Source of the DNA: Ampelocalamus luodianensis
Taxonomy: Eukaryota; Streptophyta; Magnoliopsida; Poales; Poaceae
NCBI GenBank assembly: GCA_036346255.1
Contig: CM070636.1
Span: 29,581,539 to 29,645,538 of the forward strand
Reading direction: 5' to 3'
Length of the DNA stretch: 64,000 bases
Shown: positions 49,001 to 61,000 of the stretch, piece by piece
How positions within the stretch are numbered: position 1 is the first letter of the stretch
How the letters are laid out: every line of letters starts with the position of its first letter
Position numbers and translations under genes: made by a program
Notes under the pieces: generated by a model
The model's input: the letters and a program-made list of their open reading frames with translations, nothing else
What the model was told of the DNA's origin: nothing
Databases searched by the model: none

Positions 49001-52000
49001 GGCCTCCCCCTCCTTCTCCGCTGCGGTTCCCCCTCCTTCTCCGCTGCGGTTCCGGGTCCGGGCGATGGAGGAGAGGGCGATGGGGATGGACTGGAGAGGG
49101 CGACGCCGAGATGGAGGCGCCACCGCCGCCGCCGCCGAGGGTTCAGGGTGAGTCTTCGGTCTTCGCCCTCTCCTCTTTCCCCTTCTCTCTCGCGGGCTCA
49201 GGTCGGGTCCAGCAGCCCAAGGCGTCGCCTCAGGCCTTCCTTACGCCTTTCTCCGCCTGAGCGACGCCTTAGAAACGCTTTGCACCTGAGGCGGACGCCA
49301 TACGCATGCGCGGCAAGGCGGCGCGACGCCTTGGACCCCGGCGGTGCCTTACCGCCTAGGCGACGCCTTATGGACGCCTTAATAACCATGATATAGATAG
49401 GTCCATCGATCTGCTAGTGTACATCTGGAGCCAAAACTTTGATGGACCAATTCCTTTTTAATCTATTCTCCCAGTATTTGAACAGAACTGTGTTAATTAC
49501 GTTCTTGTGCAACCAAGTTTTGGGACAACCGACATGTAAGTGTGACAACAATCGAAGATGGTGACAGAGAGAACATGGATGCTACTACTAATTTAGATGA
49601 GTTCGAGATGGATGACTTTTGAGAGATGAGAGTTGGACATGTTATTGTTGCGGATTTATGTAATCGTCATTAGACTCTAAGCTTGCGGACTTATTGTATT
49701 GTCATGGACTTATGTTGGCTATATCGTGCTTGTTATGTTGCTCATGATTCATGTCATATGAACAGTACCGGTCGACTAGCGACTAGTCGGCAAGTCGGTC
49801 ACTAGGAGGGTAGTGTCGACTTGCCGACTTAATAACCTTGATGCAGTCATAAATTTAAATTTGACAAAATCCGGGCGGTTTTTTTCTAGACTAAAAATGT
49901 GTTCCAGTATTTTTTTTGCTTGATCTCAAATATATTTGTCCCGTTTTGTGTGGTAGTATGTTTATGTCATTTTAAATGCTCTCATGTTCATGTCTTTTTA
50001 AATGCTGTCATAGTTTTTTTCAGAATAAGCAATAGCATTGTTTCATAACGCTACTTTTATGTTTCTCTTGACTCTTGTCACTCCTTCAGGAGGTGCTGCC
50101 AAATCCACCTTTTGTTACTATGGTTTTGTCGTCTTCATCAAAGCCATTTCCTTTGGTCACAGCTGCAATATCGTTGATGTCCTTTCAGAATTCAGTAAGT
50201 CTTTAGATATATGATACTGAATTAAGTATTGTGGCTTCATTAAGCGATGTAGTTGTTATTTCTGAGTTCTGACCCTATTTAGAAGGGATGTCAGGTTGTA
50301 TTGGTAATGTTTATCTATCTGATGTAGTTAGATTAATCTAATGATTGTAAGTTTTGAGGGGCATGTCTAGGTTCTAGGACATCCATCGATATAAATGTGC
50401 CCATTCATCGGCTCACATGTACCACTTGCTTTCATCAAGACATTATTTATCTATTGCCAGACATTTATCCATAGCCACATTCTGTTTGCTTCCACTACTA
50501 AAGACAATAAAGTAAAACGAAAGCAAAAGAAGTAAAATAGTAAATGAAGGAATTTATATGCCTTTTCTATTCATATTCTCATGTTTCTGAACATCGCTGT
50601 TCATTGGATATTTGTATTCATGTTTAAGACTATGGGCATTTGTTCATTACCCAGCTTTAAAAAGCTAAAAGATTCAGCATAACATAGTTGTATACATGGC
50701 TTCTTGTAGATTTGTGCATGTGACATTTTTGCTTATGAGGACATCATTCCATCTGGAAATGATCAGTAGTTTAGTTTGCATGTATATTTTCGTCCTACTT
50801 GTGGTAATGTGTTAGTCAACGGGACCAAAACAATTTATGAAGGCCAAGTTGGTCAGAAGAACTCACAAATTACAATCCTTAAAAAAGTCCGTTCATGAAA
50901 CTTAATATTTGTCTTTTTGTTTTATTTTCTATTTCTTTTTGGCGGACTGTATCTTACCAATGTCTTTAAGCATTGAGACTGAGGATGCTCATTTGTTTCA
51001 CAAGGCTATACAAGTTGCTGCAGCTAGAGCATTTTCGATACTGTGCTTCACTGCTTATAGAGCCCAACCTCTACTCATGGAAAATGCTAGCTTTATTGTT
51101 GATGGCTCAGAGGTTAGCAGCTGTGTCACGTAGTATTTGTTCAATGTTCGTGGTGATTTGTGTAACTATTTTCTTTCGCTACCTCTCTGTGCTGACATCG
51201 CTCTGTTTCCTTTTGTCCTTAACTAATTGCTCTCAGATCTGGAGACTGCAAGCAAGTATTTCCCGCATTCTTGACGAGGAAGAGAAAACTAATGATTATT
51301 TGATTGTGGCTATATTCAACCTTCTGACTTCAGCTGTTCGTTATCAGGTATTGTTTCTTTCATGATGTTCATTTTTGTGGTGTACGCTATATATAACCTG
51401 TGACATAGTCTTTGCACAGTAAAGGTCGATCTTGGACATTATTTTATTGCTGCAGTGTAAAAGATGCATGCATTTTTTTGTGATTTGGATGGGTATATTC
51501 TTTTAAAATGGTCACAGCTGTTGTTTTTCTCTATTTTATCAAACTTATATAACACCAGTGAGATTGTGCCATCATCGTTTTTTGCACAAATTATTTTAGA
51601 GGGTTATTCATACACTATTTTAACGTAATGATAATTACAATAGAGAAAACAAGTAATGCCTACTTTTATTATAGTTGCCATCCTTAATTCTCTTGTATAC
51701 AAACAATTCGGTTCTCATTCAAGCCAACAGAAATCTTCTTTCCATCAATGAATAATTAACTTTGTTTGCCCAAATGCACAATGCAATAGTATTAAGCAAT
51801 GTCAGTGGGTAATGATTTCTATCTTTTCGGTACTCTCCCGGTTTCAAAATATAAAACTCAAACTTTCCCAATTTAGCTATCATTCTACCAAAGAAACAGG
51901 AGTGGAACAGCTTCTTCTATTCCTTGTTGGCCTCCAGCTCCTTCTGTCCCTCAATCCTTGTTGATTCGTACCACGTAATCTTAATTTATTGTATCTTCCC

Positions 52001-55000
52001 GGAGTTCCCGGAGGCCTTGTGTACATGACTAAGAAAGTGTATGGTAAAAGAAAGAGGAAACTTATTGGACCAATCATGCTTCTCCTGTTAATAGAGATGA
52101 TTAAAATCACTTAAATTTCTGTCTTCTAGCATTAATTGAAGGCATGGATGTCATGGTGTCGCCTAATCGCAAAGGTGGCCTAGGGTGGACGCCATGGAGG
52201 TTCGCCTCGCCATGGCCCATTAGGCGAGCTCCCAAGTTTTCTGGTTGTCCATGGCGTCGCCTAGGCATCCACGGCGAAGAGCTGGGTGGCCGCCTTTGCC
52301 TGGGAGGTGGTTGGGGACTTGGGGCTTAAGTGGGAGAGAGAGAGAGATAGCTTAGAGAGGTGATGGAACCCTAGTCGCTGCCACCCTTCATTGTGTCGGC
52401 CTCTGGCTCCGCCACCAAACAAGATCCCTTTGGCGAGCCTCACTCCAATTCCTCCCTGTCTCCCTGGATGGCTGGTCTCTAGATTTGCAACTGCAGGTTC
52501 TTCCTCCTCCACCTTTGCTTCTTTTTTTCTTTGTTTCTTTGATCCTTTTCCTCTGCTCCCCGATCTGCTCTTCTCTGTTGCTCATGCTCTGCTTTACTGT
52601 TCTTCCCCTTTCTCCCCGATCCGCTCTGCTTTGTTCCTCCCTCTGTTGTGTGCTCTACTCTGGTGTTGACCTCAACAATTTGCTGTTTAACACATACCCT
52701 TATGTTCGCCTTATGTCGCTAGTCGCCCAAGCGACAACCTAGTTGATTAGTTGACAAGGTGCCCGTTAGGCGCTGTGATAACCTAATTCGCCGTGACAAC
52801 CATGATTGAAGGAGCACAAGCGGGTAGTCTTTACATTTTGAAACATTGATAGTATATTGTTAGGTTTGCTAATTTTGCTAAGTTTCCGTTCTAGGCGTTA
52901 TCATGCTTATTAAGTCGACAACTAGTCGTTGACTAGTCGACAAGTCAGTGGAGCAAAGGCAACTTGGTCCGGCGACTCGACTTGCCAGGGCAAGTCGGGC
53001 GACCTATCGACTAGTCGTCGACTTGCCCGTCGACTAGTCGACCAGGCGGCGGCAAGTCGCCCGGCTTGCCGTGGGGGGAAGGTGGGGTCACAGAGAAGAG
53101 CTGAGGAAGTGAGGCAGGTAGCAAAGCACAGAGGAGTGGGCTCACAGAGAGGGAGCAAAAGCTCATGCGAAAACTTCGTCGCCCTCGGCTCCCAGCCAGC
53201 TCGTTGCTGCCGCCCTTCGTCGCCCTCGGTTCCTAGCTCATCGCCGTCGCCCATTGTCGCCCTCGGTCGTAGCTCCCAGTCGGCGCAACCCTTCGTGTCC
53301 CTTGGCGGGAGTTGAAGCTCCAAGCCGACGCCACTCTTTGTCTCTGTGGGAGCTGAAGCTCCCAGCTCGACACCGCCCGTTGTCTCCCCGCCTCATCTCC
53401 CTCCAGATCCTGCAAGGCAGCCTCTAGATCCCGCCGGGGTAGCTTCCAGCTCGCCGACCCTTCGTCGGCACTGAAGGTAATCTCCCCAATCCCCTCGCCC
53501 CAGCTCTCCTCTTTGTTCCCTCGCCGCTCTCTGTCCCTCGCCCCCTCCGTCGCCGACCACCACGCTGACTCCTTCCCGATCGCCGGATCGGTTGGGGGAG
53601 AGAGATGTAGGTGAGGGAATGAGTGGTGGAGAGAAATCGGTGGTGGGGAAGGATAAGAATGGGACGTGGACCCCATATGTACTTGGTTTTTTTCAATTGG
53701 ATGAGGGGTAAGATGGGGATTTCAGAAAAAAAACCTAACAGGTTTTGCGTGTACCATATGAACAATACCTTTCGACTAGTCAGCCGACTAGTTGGCAAGT
53801 TGGTCACTAAGAGGGTGGTGTCGACTTACCGACTTAATAACCTTGGACGTTATGCCTTGTGCATCTAAGTTTTCATGCATGCTCAACATTTGGCCGGGGC
53901 AAGAACAAATGCTACTTACTCCGTTGTCACTAAATTTTTAAGCATGAACTGCAAGCAGACATCCTAGCTAGGCCTGCCTTGTAAATAGAACACAAAAAAC
54001 CAATCTTTCTTTACCTTTACCCAAGTTAAAATAAATATGCTAATTCCTTGTTAACACTTGGGACCTCCAGAGACAATGGTGCTGTTGGTTGTACAGGGAC
54101 TTTCACATGCAAGTAGAATGATGAGTCTCACAACTAATGATGCATACGAGCAGCCAGCCTTGAGTTTTGCAGCACTGATTGTGACAAATATGTCCAACTG
54201 CTATAAAAATAACCTTATCTATTATCTCAGTGCTGTTATTCTTAACGATTCTTTCCAGTTGAAAAATTTGGACTTCATATGATGCAACCTTGCCCAAATG
54301 TCCACCACAACTCCATGTGTTCCTTTGTCATATTTGAAGTTTATTATCTTGCTATGTTGACTTGTCTATATATTTACATAGACCTAAATCACCAAATTTT
54401 TCTCATATTATGAATTAACTTGAAATTTGTTTTATTGCAGCCTGCCCTTCTTATTTCGCTGATAGAGCAGAGTACAAGGATACCAGCAGGTCCTAATAGT
54501 TCCATGAATAATAAGATCAATGGTTCTTCTGTTCTTGACACTTCAAGAAGCAATGTTGGACTTGTTGAGCAAATCTTGGGTTATATTGTAAGGTCCACTG
54601 AGCTCATGAATAGGTAAACGATTTTTCGACATTCCTCACTGTTTTTTACACTGTATTCTGTTCCTTTCTTTCAGATGAAAGTTGAGGGTTCTAATCTTCT
54701 CATAGAACTATAGTAGAAGTAGGGGAAAAAAACCCGGCCAATTAACCGGTCTTATCGGTGGGATCCAGCAATCACAAAACCGGCCGGTTTTGTTCCGGTT
54801 TAGCAATTTCAATTTCGAATTTCAGCCGATTTTTAAGCAAATTCAAGCGAATTCCATCCGTTTCTTTTGGGATTTCCGGTAACTGTCCGGTTACTGGTAC
54901 CGTCCGTCGGCCAGAATTCCTCTGGTACTGGGTTTTGTATCCTTGAGTAGAAGTATAAATTTCTCTTTTTCCCCAGAAGCATAAAATTTTTGTTGCTTCA

Positions 55001-58000
55001 TTTGAACACAATTTTATTATATTAAAAGTTTTAAAAAGTTAATAGGTCCCATCATAAGGACTGAGCAGCGCTCGGATGGTTAGGACTCCGGAGCGATAGT
55101 GTTCAATCCGCCAGCCCAGGTTTCATCCAAGGGATCGGACCCGATGTGCCTCATTTAATAAGAGTACATATGCATGCTCGTTGTGGGAAAGTGTGTGACT
55201 GTGTGCCCGCACTCGGAGGCCTTGGTGCCTCTGCAAGATCACTAGCACGTGTAGGTCATGCGCACAAGTGTGATTGGATGGGTGTAGTCAGTAGGGTGTG
55301 CGTTGGGTGTGTGCTTTTGCCTTATACTCTACAGCAACAACAAAGCCTTTGGTCCCAAACAAGTTGGGGTAGGCTAGGAATGAAACCTCCTCAAAGTCAA
55401 AGAGACGAGAGCATTGCAAATAAAATAAAACAAAATAATAATGATAAAAAACCTACAAGGCTAAAACCATAAGCTGTACATCCTGCCATCTGAGTCGAAA
55501 GCCTAAAACACTGCCTCTAAACCTTCTTATGGTTTCGGTACGTGGATCGCTAACTTCCATGTGTTTCTATCCAAAGCTAATTCTTTAACTACATTTCAAT
55601 CTCTCAAATCTCTTTTAACTGCTTCATCCCATGTTAGTCTTGGTAGACCTCACATTTTCAGTACGTTTTAAAATTCCATTATGTACCGGTGTCTCAGAAG
55701 GCCTCCGTTGGAGATGTCCAAACCATCTCAAGCGATGTTAGACAAGCTTTTCTTCAATTGGTGCTACCCCCACCTATCACGTATATCCTCATTGTGGATT
55801 TCTGCCTTATACTCTCTCCTAAAAAAAAGAAAATAAAAAAGAAAACATGTCCTGTAATGATTGCTCCTTCTTTGTTCTTATACCTTTTTTTTGTTTCATT
55901 TTATATATGCAGTTGACCTGAATTATGATATTTAACATCAGGAATATTCTTTGCAGATCTCCTTCTTTGTTACTTAGTATTCTTGAACTACTGAAGGCAT
56001 TATGGGAAAGTGGTGTTCAATTCATATGCATTTTAGATAAGCTGAGAAGTTCTAGAGCATTCTGGGAGAACCTATCACGGTGTATTTGTGGTACCTTTGA
56101 TAGTTGCCCTATTGACAGTGTTGACACTGTTGATGAGAAAATTTCTCTGAGGTATGGTCACAATGCTTTAGTATTTCAATGTATACTTGCTAATTTAATT
56201 GTCAGTCCTGTTTTTATTTTTTTAAAATAAAAATTTCTGAAGAAACTTCTAAGTTCTAACATTTTTGGGTTAAAGCCACTGACGGTGCTGTTAGCCATAG
56301 CATGGGCAATCACTACCAAGGTTCAAGAAGTCCTCTCCAGGCGCCGCCTAGGCGTTCGGCGGGGGCTGCCGCCGTGATTTCTCCCAAGGCGGCGGGCTAG
56401 GCGAGAGGGCCACCTTGGACCGGCTAGGCGGTCAAAGCCGGCCCTCGGCGGCGCGCGGCGGCTCTAGGCGAGGCGGCGTGAGGGGAGAGGCGACTAGAGG
56501 GGAGATAGATGAGGAAGAGAGAGGACTAGGCTAACCTAACTGTCGCCGTCGCCGCCGCTGAGGTCGCTGCCGCCTGGCCACCGCTATAGCTACTCGCTGC
56601 TGCCGCCTGGCCGCCACTACCGTAGCTCGCTGCTCACCACTGCCGATGCGACCCGTGGGGCTAGAGGATGGAGAAGGAAGGATGTCTTCGTGCGAGGAAG
56701 AAGTGAGGGGAAAGGAAACTCTGGTCTTGGAACTTGGAAGACGTGTAGAAAGAGAGAGGACCAGAGAGATGTGGGGCTACAGTGGTTGGAGAATGTGCTT
56801 GCTGTCCACCTTTTCGGTATGTGCAGCTGGACTTTGGGATTTTATGCAGCCTTCCAACCTGCTGCCGGCTGCTGCCTTCTGCTTCTAAGCTCTGCACTGC
56901 CGTCTAGTCGGTCGCCTAGGCGCCGCCTAGTCCGCCTAGGCGCAAGGCACCAGGCCACCGTCCGACTAGCGTCTAGCGCTTTCTTGAACTTTGATCATTA
57001 CACTGTTATCTTTTGTGTTAAGCCACTGGGTCCAGTTTTATATTTTATATTAAAAAATGTCATTTAAGATAAAATTCTTAATACTTTGGTTCACTCAGAA
57101 TAACTACAAAGTAAGATTTTGCATTTGCAGGTATTATTGCCTGGATAAAATTTTCGAGATTATGTCACATGAGTTGTTCTTGCAAGGAAGATTGCTCGTG
57201 GAAGCAAAAACTTCTAATCCTGTCCCAGAAGGTTTAAAGGAGCAAAAAGAACCTTCCAGTGCACCTTGCCCAAGCAACATAGTGCTCAAATGGTTTGATA
57301 GTGCCATTGTGGAAGATTTGATCAATCATTTTTCAAGTAATGGATACCAAAAGGAGCTTCTTCATCGTGCCAGGGTAGCTTTCCTGTTCTTGAGTTTTGA
57401 ACTGAAAAGAAGATAATTTCATTTTTTTAATTATTCCATTTTTGTTCTCTATGAGATTCATATATCATATATGTCTTTTTCCGTGCTCATTTGTTGTCTG
57501 ACTTCTATAGTATGGATTGTAACTCATAAGCTTTTAAAATATTCGTTATGTGCATGCATGTGCAATCATACACATGTGTTTGTAATTTTTACTTCTGGTT
57601 CATACTCATGCTTATAGACATGGTTAGGTACATTGAAATGCTTATTGATGTCACTTTTCCTGTGACAGGTAGCTTCCTGCCTTTGTATCATCCGTCTAAT
57701 AATGAAGTTGTCCACTGGTGATACTGGCAGCTTGTCTTTCTCGGTGGTGAAGAAGATTCAGCTCATATCTAGTAAAGTAAGGCTTTCCCTTTGACACATC
57801 ATTGTTATCACAGGATGTAGCACCGATACGTGATGTGGAAACAGCGGTACGATACAGAGATACACATACATATATGTTTAAAAAATACGAAAAACATGAA
57901 AGATAGTGGATAGATAATATTAAAAGTTCAAGCATAACCGATACAACTAGCATGGGACTATCTGTTCCATAAACGATAAGTCCATAAGGCAACATAAGGT

Positions 58001-61000
58001 GTATAAATGTGTGGGAAGCGTCGAATGGCGAGTGAGATGAGTGTGCTAGGGTTAGGGATGGACATGGGCTGTTTTGGGCCATGTTCTTTTCATTGCGTTA
58101 GGTCATATCGATGTGTATCTTTTTTTAATCGGAAATAATCTAATGCGCAGCGGTTACTTTTGTGTTAATTCTATTCCTTTTGTAACAATTACTTTATCTC
58201 CCATGACTATGTTTTGTGACAAAAGTTGTATGGCAAAAAAGAAACAGTAGAGGAGATAACATAATGTACAAACAAAATGTATGTGTTTTTTTATGCGCGT
58301 GCGCGTTTGTTGGGGAAGAGGAGTTATTATATGCTAGTTTTAAAGAAACTGTACAACGAGAGTTAGGGAAAGAAAATGTTGCATGTTTGCCAACTAGATT
58401 TTTTTTGGTATTTTGTGTACACTGTTTTCAGCTTCTGACGTACCTCCCTGTCCGACGGTCGTTCCTTTGGGTTTGCAGTTGTTACAACACCGTGCATTCT
58501 TAGCTCTGCTTTCACAATATGCCCTGCATGGTTACAGGTACCCTTTTAAATTTCCTTTGATCTATATTATGAGTAATTTTTGTTTGCATCTAAGTGATCC
58601 ATTTATTGACTTCAATTTTCAACTGAACAGTGTATTGTCTGTCTGATTCTGTATACTTTGGTTGCTGAGTGTAGAATATTGTAATTCTCCTTTTTCTAAC
58701 CTATGTTAACCTTCAATGGGAAGGGGAATAGAATTCTTAAGTTACCAGAAATGCGGTTCGTCCGAGTTGTGGTACGAGATTCGGGTTCGTAGTTCGCCAC
58801 TTTTTCTTTCAATTTCCACTGTGAACACGAACCCTATACCCTGAACCGGTTCGGGTGCGACGAATTCGGTTCACGATTCGCGGGGTTTTATAGCCAATCC
58901 GGTAACTCTGAAGGTCCTTTCTGAAACAAAAGTCTTGTTTTAGAGAATGGTGGTCATATGAAGAGATAAAACCAGAAACAGCAATTTGCTGGAGCAAGTT
59001 GTATAACTAGGTGAAATTCAATGGTTTATTTTTGGTTTCTCACTTTGTTTTGGACTTTCTCATAAGAAATACAAACTACAACTTTACTTGATTGAGTTTG
59101 AATTAGTAGAACAGACATTTGCTTGAGCACCATGTTAGATACTTGGTTGCTTGATATCCCATTGGCTTTGGCGATAATTATGAATAGAGCTTCTTGCCAA
59201 ACTCGTGACATCCTGGGAGTTCAAAACACAAAAACTTTTTTTGGGCCAACATACCTCTTTCTCTGATGGTCATTTTCGAGGAATGGTACCTTGTGGTGCT
59301 GGGCCCTCACGCCCAGCTCCTTCTCTGATGGTCATTTTCGAGGAATGGTACCTTGTGGTGCTGGGCCCTCACGCCCAGCTCCTGGAGTGTGTATAAAACC
59401 ATCAAAGACTTTAGAGTTGTTTGATGTAAAAAAAAGGTTGTTGGGGGTGTTTTTGAAAGCCCTATGACTCGTGGGATCTTCAAATTAATGACAGTGTCCT
59501 ATAAGCCTACTGAGACATAATGCTTTCTCCGATGTATGACTTTTCATGCTGACTGAAGAGCATTTTGCCAATTGGGTGTTAACCCAGTATAGCCATCTGT
59601 GTATGTTATGGCCTGATCTAAATCATATTATACTAGTGGTTTCCCTGGAAGGGTTGCACGGTGTAGCTATTCTGTATAATAAAATAGTTACCCTGTTTGT
59701 TGAACTTTCAAATTATTTCTGCTAGTGTTTGATTTTTGTCTCCTTGAAACGTGCAGTGGTGAACAAGAACTTACCAATTTGGTAATTAATGATCTTTACT
59801 ATCATATACATGGAGAACTCGAAGGTCGTCAGATTACTCCTGGTCCTTTTCAGGAGATCCTATGTTTCCTTCTCAAGTTTAATGTTTTTGAACACAATCC
59901 TTTGGAGCAACTGCAAAGCACCTTCCCAGCAGCCAATGACAATTTTTTGTTCAATGTTCCACACATACGTGATGAGCTTGGAGTTGAACTTTGGAATCAT
60001 TCAGACTGGAAGACCTATAAAGAAGTAGCGGAAAAAATGCTGGATATTATGTGTAAAGCAAATCTGATGAAGTGTCATGCTGATGCAATGCTTTGCACAT
60101 TGAGGTCCTTCATAACATTTCTATCTGTATACACTGGAACAGTAAGTTTGTACTCTTCTTGAGATCCTTGCATTTATTTTGAGATTACTCTTTCAGTCTT
60201 TCTCCATACTGTTTTCTACTTTGTTCTTTGATAATTGCTCCATAGGTCCCTAAACTTCGGCCTTAGGCTTTGCAGGTCCATAAACCTGTGTTAGTGTGTC
60301 ACTTAGGTCCATCTGTCAGTTAAGTGATGCAAGTCTAGGGACCTGCCAAGGTAAGCTGAAGTTTATGGGCCTAAATTAGAAAGCCAGATGAGTTCTAGGA
60401 CCTCTTGCAATTTCTTCGTGATTTCATTCATCAACTAATGTTAAAACCTCTGCAGAGTTCCAGTAAGAAGTTTGCCTTACCTGATGAAGGGATTTCCGTA
60501 ACAACTACACAATCAGTGGTTAAATGTGCATGCAAATCTTTCCAGTCAACTGTTGATTCACTACTTCCTGAAGTTGACACAAATGAGGTTTTGTTTCCCC
60601 TCCTGTCTGGGCAAGTGGAGTTATTGCTTACTCTTATGAGGTTCTTATTTCATCAAGCTAAGCAAAACAATAGCTCAAGTCATCTCTATCCAGTCATTGT
60701 ACATCTTATGAAAACCTTAGGCCCCAGCACTTCCTTTTTGGTTGATCTCATGCCATCCAGTCCTGCTCTTAAGAAACCAGTGAAGTCCCTCCTTGTTCTG
60801 CTTTTGTCTTTATTTGAATTCATTTACAGCAAGGATGACAGAAAAGATGAATCAGATGATGTTAATCTGTTTGACGAATTATCCCTTTTATGTATGAGTT
60901 TGTTACCTGTACTCTGCAAATTGGCAGAGAATAGAGAGTATTCTGATCTTGCTGTTGCGTCAATGGACTTGATGTTGAAGGGCTTTGTACCTCCTAATGT

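Larger units (their letters stand above)
46163..49880. mobile_element. CCGGTT-rich element copy 3, split by nested insertions (intron 21)
   Basis: Starts CAAGGATCAAAATCTCGG. It survives as 46163-46382, 47699-47790 and 49841-49880. Concatenating these (minus the duplicated target sites) reproduces the order seen in copy 1 (36040-36640), including the run ending ATTATGCAGTC|ATAAATTTAAATTTG. It was interrupted by a gag-only retroelement (46383-47698) and by hAT-like C (47791-49840). The right end is truncated after GCGGTTTTTTTC. Confidence 0.75.

Noticed and set aside
48088..49260. Long frames in hAT-like C and D as captured host genes (Pack-type)
   Set aside because: All are composition-driven (Pro/Ser/Arg); no recognisable host domain, so gene capture is not claimed.
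50909..51004. Upstream extension of NUP188 exon 23 (SIETEDAHLFHK)
   Set aside because: It would insert residues with no family counterpart between FQNS and AIQV; the phase-0 acceptor CACAAG|GCT gives the conserved sequence.
54058..54282. Possible extra NUP188 exon in intron 24
   Set aside because: VRYQ joins PALLISLIEQS directly in the family; the frame shows no conservation and lies between transposons.
57696..58082. 128-residue minus-strand frame across exon 28 and intron 28
   Set aside because: It overlaps a well-supported NUP188 exon on the opposite strand and has no domain.
58428..58478. Alternative start of exon 29 at the TTTTCAG near 58430
   Set aside because: It gives a frame out of phase with exon 28 or a non-conserved insertion; the later GTTTGCAG keeps phase and the K-LLQ…AF block.
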